This document shows, piece after piece, positions 4,127-5,554 of a stretch of DNA of 5,554 nt; the first letter of the stretch is position 1; every line of letters starts with the position of its first letter. Source of the stretch: Actinotignum schaalii (GTDB lineage Bacteria; Actinomycetota; Actinomycetes; Actinomycetales; Actinomycetaceae); NCBI GenBank assembly GCA_946222725.1, contig CAMIHT010000122.1:1-5554 (forward strand), in the 5' to 3' direction. Below the pieces are notes generated by a model. That model did no database searches. It saw only the letters and a list, made by a program, of their open reading frames with translations, and was not told the DNA's origin. Made by a program: the position numbers and the translations under genes.

Positions 4127-5554
4127 GTGGATATGTATCCGCTTCATCGCGAGGGCGGCGTGCCCGCCTCCCCGAACTTCCCGAAGATGGAAGAAGGCAC
4201 CCTCGCTTTCTGGAAGAAAGACAATACCTTCCAGTCCTCCGTTGCGCAGCGTGAATCCGGGCCGCACGGCTCCAATGAATTCGTTTTCTATGACGGTCCG
4301 CCCTTCGCCAACGGCCTACCCCATTACGGTCACCTTCTCACCGGTTACGTCAAGGATGTGGTGGGGCGCTACCAGACCATGCGCGGGCGCCGAGTCGAGC
4401 GCCGCTTTGGCTGGGATACCCACGGGCTGCCGGCCGAATTGGAAGCCCAGCGTATCCTCGGCATCGATTCCACCGATGAGATCGAAGAGATGGGCATCGC
4501 AACATTTAACGAGGCCTGCCGTTCTTCGGTGCTGCGCTACACCAAGGAATGGGAAGAATACGTGACCCGCCAGGCACGTTGGGTCGATTTTTCCCACGAT
4601 TACAAGACTCTGGACACCACCTATATGGAGTCGGTGCTGTGGGCCTTCAAGACTCTGTACGACAAGGGCCTGGCTTACGACGGCTACCGGGTGCTGCCCT
4701 ACTGCTGGAATGACGAAACCCCGCTGTCCAATCACGAATTGAAGATGGATGACGACGTCTACAAGGACCGGCAGGATCTCAGCTTGACTGTGGGGCTGCG
4801 TCTGGAAACGGGTGAACTCGCCCTTATTTGGACGACGACGCCCTGGACGCTGCCCTCCAATCTGGCCATTGCCGTGGGCCCGGACATCGAGTACCTCACC
4901 GTGATTCCGCGCGAAGGCAAGCTGGAAGGCGAGCGAGTGATTATCTCCGCAGCCCGCCTGGAATCTTACGAGAAGGAACTGGGTGAAGATCCGGAAGTTG
5001 TGGATCGCTTCCCCGGCTCGCAGCTAGTGGGCCGCGCTTACGCCCCGATTTTCGATTACTTCATGAATCGTGCCGCCGATGAGGCACCCGGTCCGCATGC
5101 CTACCACGTGATCGCGGGGAACTTCGTGACCACCGACGACGGTACCGGGCTGGTCCATATTGCCCCCGCTTTCGGTGAGGATGATATGTTCGCCTGCCAG
5201 GAAGTGGGCATCCGCCCCGTGGTTCCGGTGGATGGCGCCGGGCGTTTCACCGCCGAGGTACCCGATTACGAAGGCACCCAGGTCTTTGATGCCAATATGC
5301 CCATCACCCGCGATCTGCGCGAGGGAACCGGACCGCTGGCACGGCGCCCTGAAGGTGAACGCGCCGTGCTTGTCCAGGAGCGTTCTTACCTGCACTCCTA
5401 CCCGCATTGCTGGCGCTGCCGTAAACCGCTCATCTACAAGGCAGTGTCCTCGTGGTTCGTGCGGGTGAGTGCCTTCCGAGATCGGATGGTGGAGCTTAAC
5501 GAGCAGATCGAATGGACCCCGGCGCATATCAAGCACGGCCAGTTCGGTAACTGG
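4127..5554 (+). CDS. ileS: Isoleucyl-tRNA synthetase, eukaryote-like clade (3' partial)
   Basis: IleRS attaches isoleucine to tRNA-Ile in the cytoplasm. The first 476 residues are present; the gene runs off the window. The class I signature is HYGH at residues 66-69 within [18 protein letters not shown]. It is followed by the conserved [14 protein letters not shown] block and by [10 protein letters not shown]. The CP1 editing domain is marked by [11 protein letters not shown] (from Trp235) and [15 protein letters not shown] (from Gly339), used in clearing mischarged valine. The KMSKS loop and the tRNA-binding C-terminus lie beyond the window. GTG 4127 is preferred over ATG 4133 because it is seven bases from the GAGGAG ribosome binding site at 4114-4119. 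The sequence closely resembles what I recall of mycobacterial IleRS, a eukaryote-like form associated with low mupirocin sensitivity. Expression is probably controlled by the upstream T-box. Confidence 0.97.
   Translation, partial: MDMYPLHREGGVPASPNFPKMEEGTLAFWKKDNTFQSSVAQRESGPHGSNEFVFYDGPPFANGLPHYGHLLTGYVKDVVGRYQTMRGRRVERRFGWDTHGLPAELEAQRILGIDSTDEIEEMGIATFNEACRSSVLRYTKEWEEYVTRQARWVDFSHDYKTLDTTYMESVLWAFKTLYDKGLAYDGYRVLPYCWNDETPLSNHELKMDDDVYKDRQDLSLTVGLRLETGELALIWTTTPWTLPSNLAIAVGPDIEYLTVIPREGKLEGERVIISAARLESYEKELGEDPEVVDRFPGSQLVGRAYAPIFDYFMNRAADEAPGPHAYHVIAGNFVTTDDGTGLVHIAPAFGEDDMFACQEVGIRPVVPVDGAGRFTAEVPDYEGTQVFDANMPITRDLREGTGPLARRPEGERAVLVQERSYLHSYPHCWRCRKPLIYKAVSSWFVRVSAFRDRMVELNEQIEWTPAHIKHGQFGNW

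Noticed and set aside
4056..4565. Plus-strand open frame over the T-box and the ileS start
   Set aside because: It overlaps the T-box core and the conserved IleRS coding frame, and its translation resembles no family. It is a shadow frame in high-GC DNA.
5024..5536. Minus-strand open frame of 170 codons opposite ileS
   Set aside because: It is antisense to the highly conserved IleRS editing and catalytic regions and has no recognisable protein features. The same applies to the minus frame at 4316-4735.

Overview
The window is high-GC bacterial DNA with frequent GTG starts, purine-rich ribosome binding sites and actinobacterial-type genes. The isoleucyl-tRNA synthetase closely resembles what I recall of the mycobacterial enzyme, and it is preceded by an ultrashort, translation-regulating T-box leader of a kind known from Actinobacteria. 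I infer an actinobacterium, possibly of the Actinomycetaceae type, but the genus cannot be fixed from this sequence.

Layout: (1) Positions 1-559, plus strand: the 3' part of a classical short-chain dehydrogenase/reductase resembling YdfG. (2) Positions 560-619: a short convergent gap with a strong GC hairpin, probably a shared terminator. (3) Positions 620-1360, minus strand: a pyrrolidone-carboxylate (pyroglutamyl) peptidase homologue with all three catalytic residues and an unusual Ala/Pro-rich insert. (4) Positions 1361-1554: a 194-base divergent intergenic region with two DnaA-box-like 9-mers, a 12-bp perfect palindrome, a longer imperfect palindrome, a direct repeat and a hairpin just before the next ribosome binding site. 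(5) Positions 1555-3866, plus strand: a two-gene unit joined by an ATGA overlap. The first gene encodes a 113-residue helical protein with a YxxxD motif and a four-unit pentapeptide-like tail. The second encodes a 657-residue protein with a WxG-bearing helical N-terminus and a C-terminal alpha/beta-hydrolase domain of the DUF1023 type. Together they look like a type VII (ESX-like) secretion substrate pair. (6) Positions 3867-4126: an ileS promoter and an ultrashort T-box riboswitch. (7) Position 4127 to the window end: the first 476 codons of ileS, of the eukaryote-like IleRS clade.

How the parts relate: the enzymes at the left end show no clear functional link to the rest. The two genes in the middle are almost certainly translationally coupled, and their motifs are split between the two proteins in the way seen in ESX heterodimers (WxG in one partner, YxxxD in the other). 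The ileS gene has its own promoter 24 bases after the preceding stop codon. Its translation appears to be controlled by tRNA-Ile charging: one CCUC element can pair either with the T-box strand (gene on) or with the ileS Shine-Dalgarno sequence (gene off).
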